From positions 434,001 through 498,000 of the forward strand of contig NZ_QWDE01000001.1 in NCBI RefSeq assembly GCF_003432065.1: a stretch of DNA of 64,000 bases, written 5' to 3'. Of this stretch, positions 63,904 through 64,000 are shown piece by piece; the stretch's first letter is position 1, and every line of letters begins with the position of its first letter. The stretch is from Mucilaginibacter terrenus (lineage in GTDB: Bacteria > Bacteroidota > Bacteroidia > Sphingobacteriales > Sphingobacteriaceae). The position numbers were made by a program, and so were the translations under genes. The notes under the pieces are model-generated. The model saw only the letters and a program-made list of their open reading frames with translations, did no database searches and was not told the DNA's origin.

Positions 63904-64000
63904 TATATTTCCTAATTATTGATATAAGCCACCCTTGTAACTTGAACACGCTAAGTACTCAAAACGATAGCTGAATGAATTAGGCCGTATAACCCACAAC

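Overview
The window comes from a Bacteroidota chromosome, most likely Sphingobacteriaceae (Mucilaginibacter/Pedobacter type). This placement is inferred from paired SusC/SusD outer-membrane systems, two hybrid two-component regulators (HTCS), many secreted glycoside hydrolases and lipoproteins, and a perfect Bacteroidota promoter (TTTG-N19-TAnnTTTG) before a tRNA gene. No rRNA, CRISPR array or intact transposase was seen.

Layout. (1) 1-3975, plus strand: the end of an alpha-mannan-type cluster, with a truncated (alpha/alpha)6 enzyme, a GH92 mannosidase-like lipoprotein and a GH76-like enzyme. (2) 4088-23474, minus strand: a polysaccharide-utilisation-type locus (PUL A). HTCS 1 lies behind a bidirectional terminator, followed by SusC, SusD, a hairpin plus T-run that could act as attenuator, and five tightly packed genes: a CRTAC1-like FG-GAP/ASPIC lipoprotein, a vanadium-haloperoxidase/PAP2-fold lipoprotein, GH43, a membrane-anchored cytochrome c/FG-GAP protein and GH2. 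(3) 23681-30975: an EthD-like protein, a BON lipoprotein, twin DUF421 membrane proteins with zinc ribbons, a glycosyltransferase and, divergently, a GH1-RmlD fusion enzyme and a GNAT acetyltransferase. (4) 31063-42951, minus strand: PUL B, with an AraC regulator, IPT/TIG surface lipoprotein, SusD, SusC and HTCS 2, but no glycoside hydrolase of its own in the window. (5) 43107-45812: a large MG2/TonB-plug protein. (6) 45912-49129: tRNA-Pro(UGG) carrying a small decayed integrative element, bounded by 15-bp direct repeats. It holds a broken integrase, a fragment of a helix-turn-helix gene, an ORF6N remnant and one intact S41 peptidase gene. (7) 49244-58559: an AraC-FtsX permease fusion, an unrecognised conserved protein, DUF1801, an M16 peptidase and a UBP zinc finger. 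(8) 58719-60742: a two-gene radical-SAM DNA-repair-type operon. (9) 60743-64000: a long unannotated region that looks like a structured RNA gene, a small W/Y-rich protein, a secreted protein and an amber-interrupted secreted protein.

How it works together (inference). In both PULs the HTCS would sense an oligosaccharide in the periplasm, and SusCD would import it. PUL A is unusual because polysaccharide enzymes are mixed with a haloperoxidase-fold protein and a haem c protein, suggesting an oxidative or dephosphorylating step.

The most unexpected signals are: three intergenic elements sharing a 10-nt/9-nt phased repeat architecture with different core heptamers (TGTCCCG or TGTAACA); the candidate noncoding RNA at about 60950-61608; the AraC-permease fusion; and the fine structure of the decayed island.
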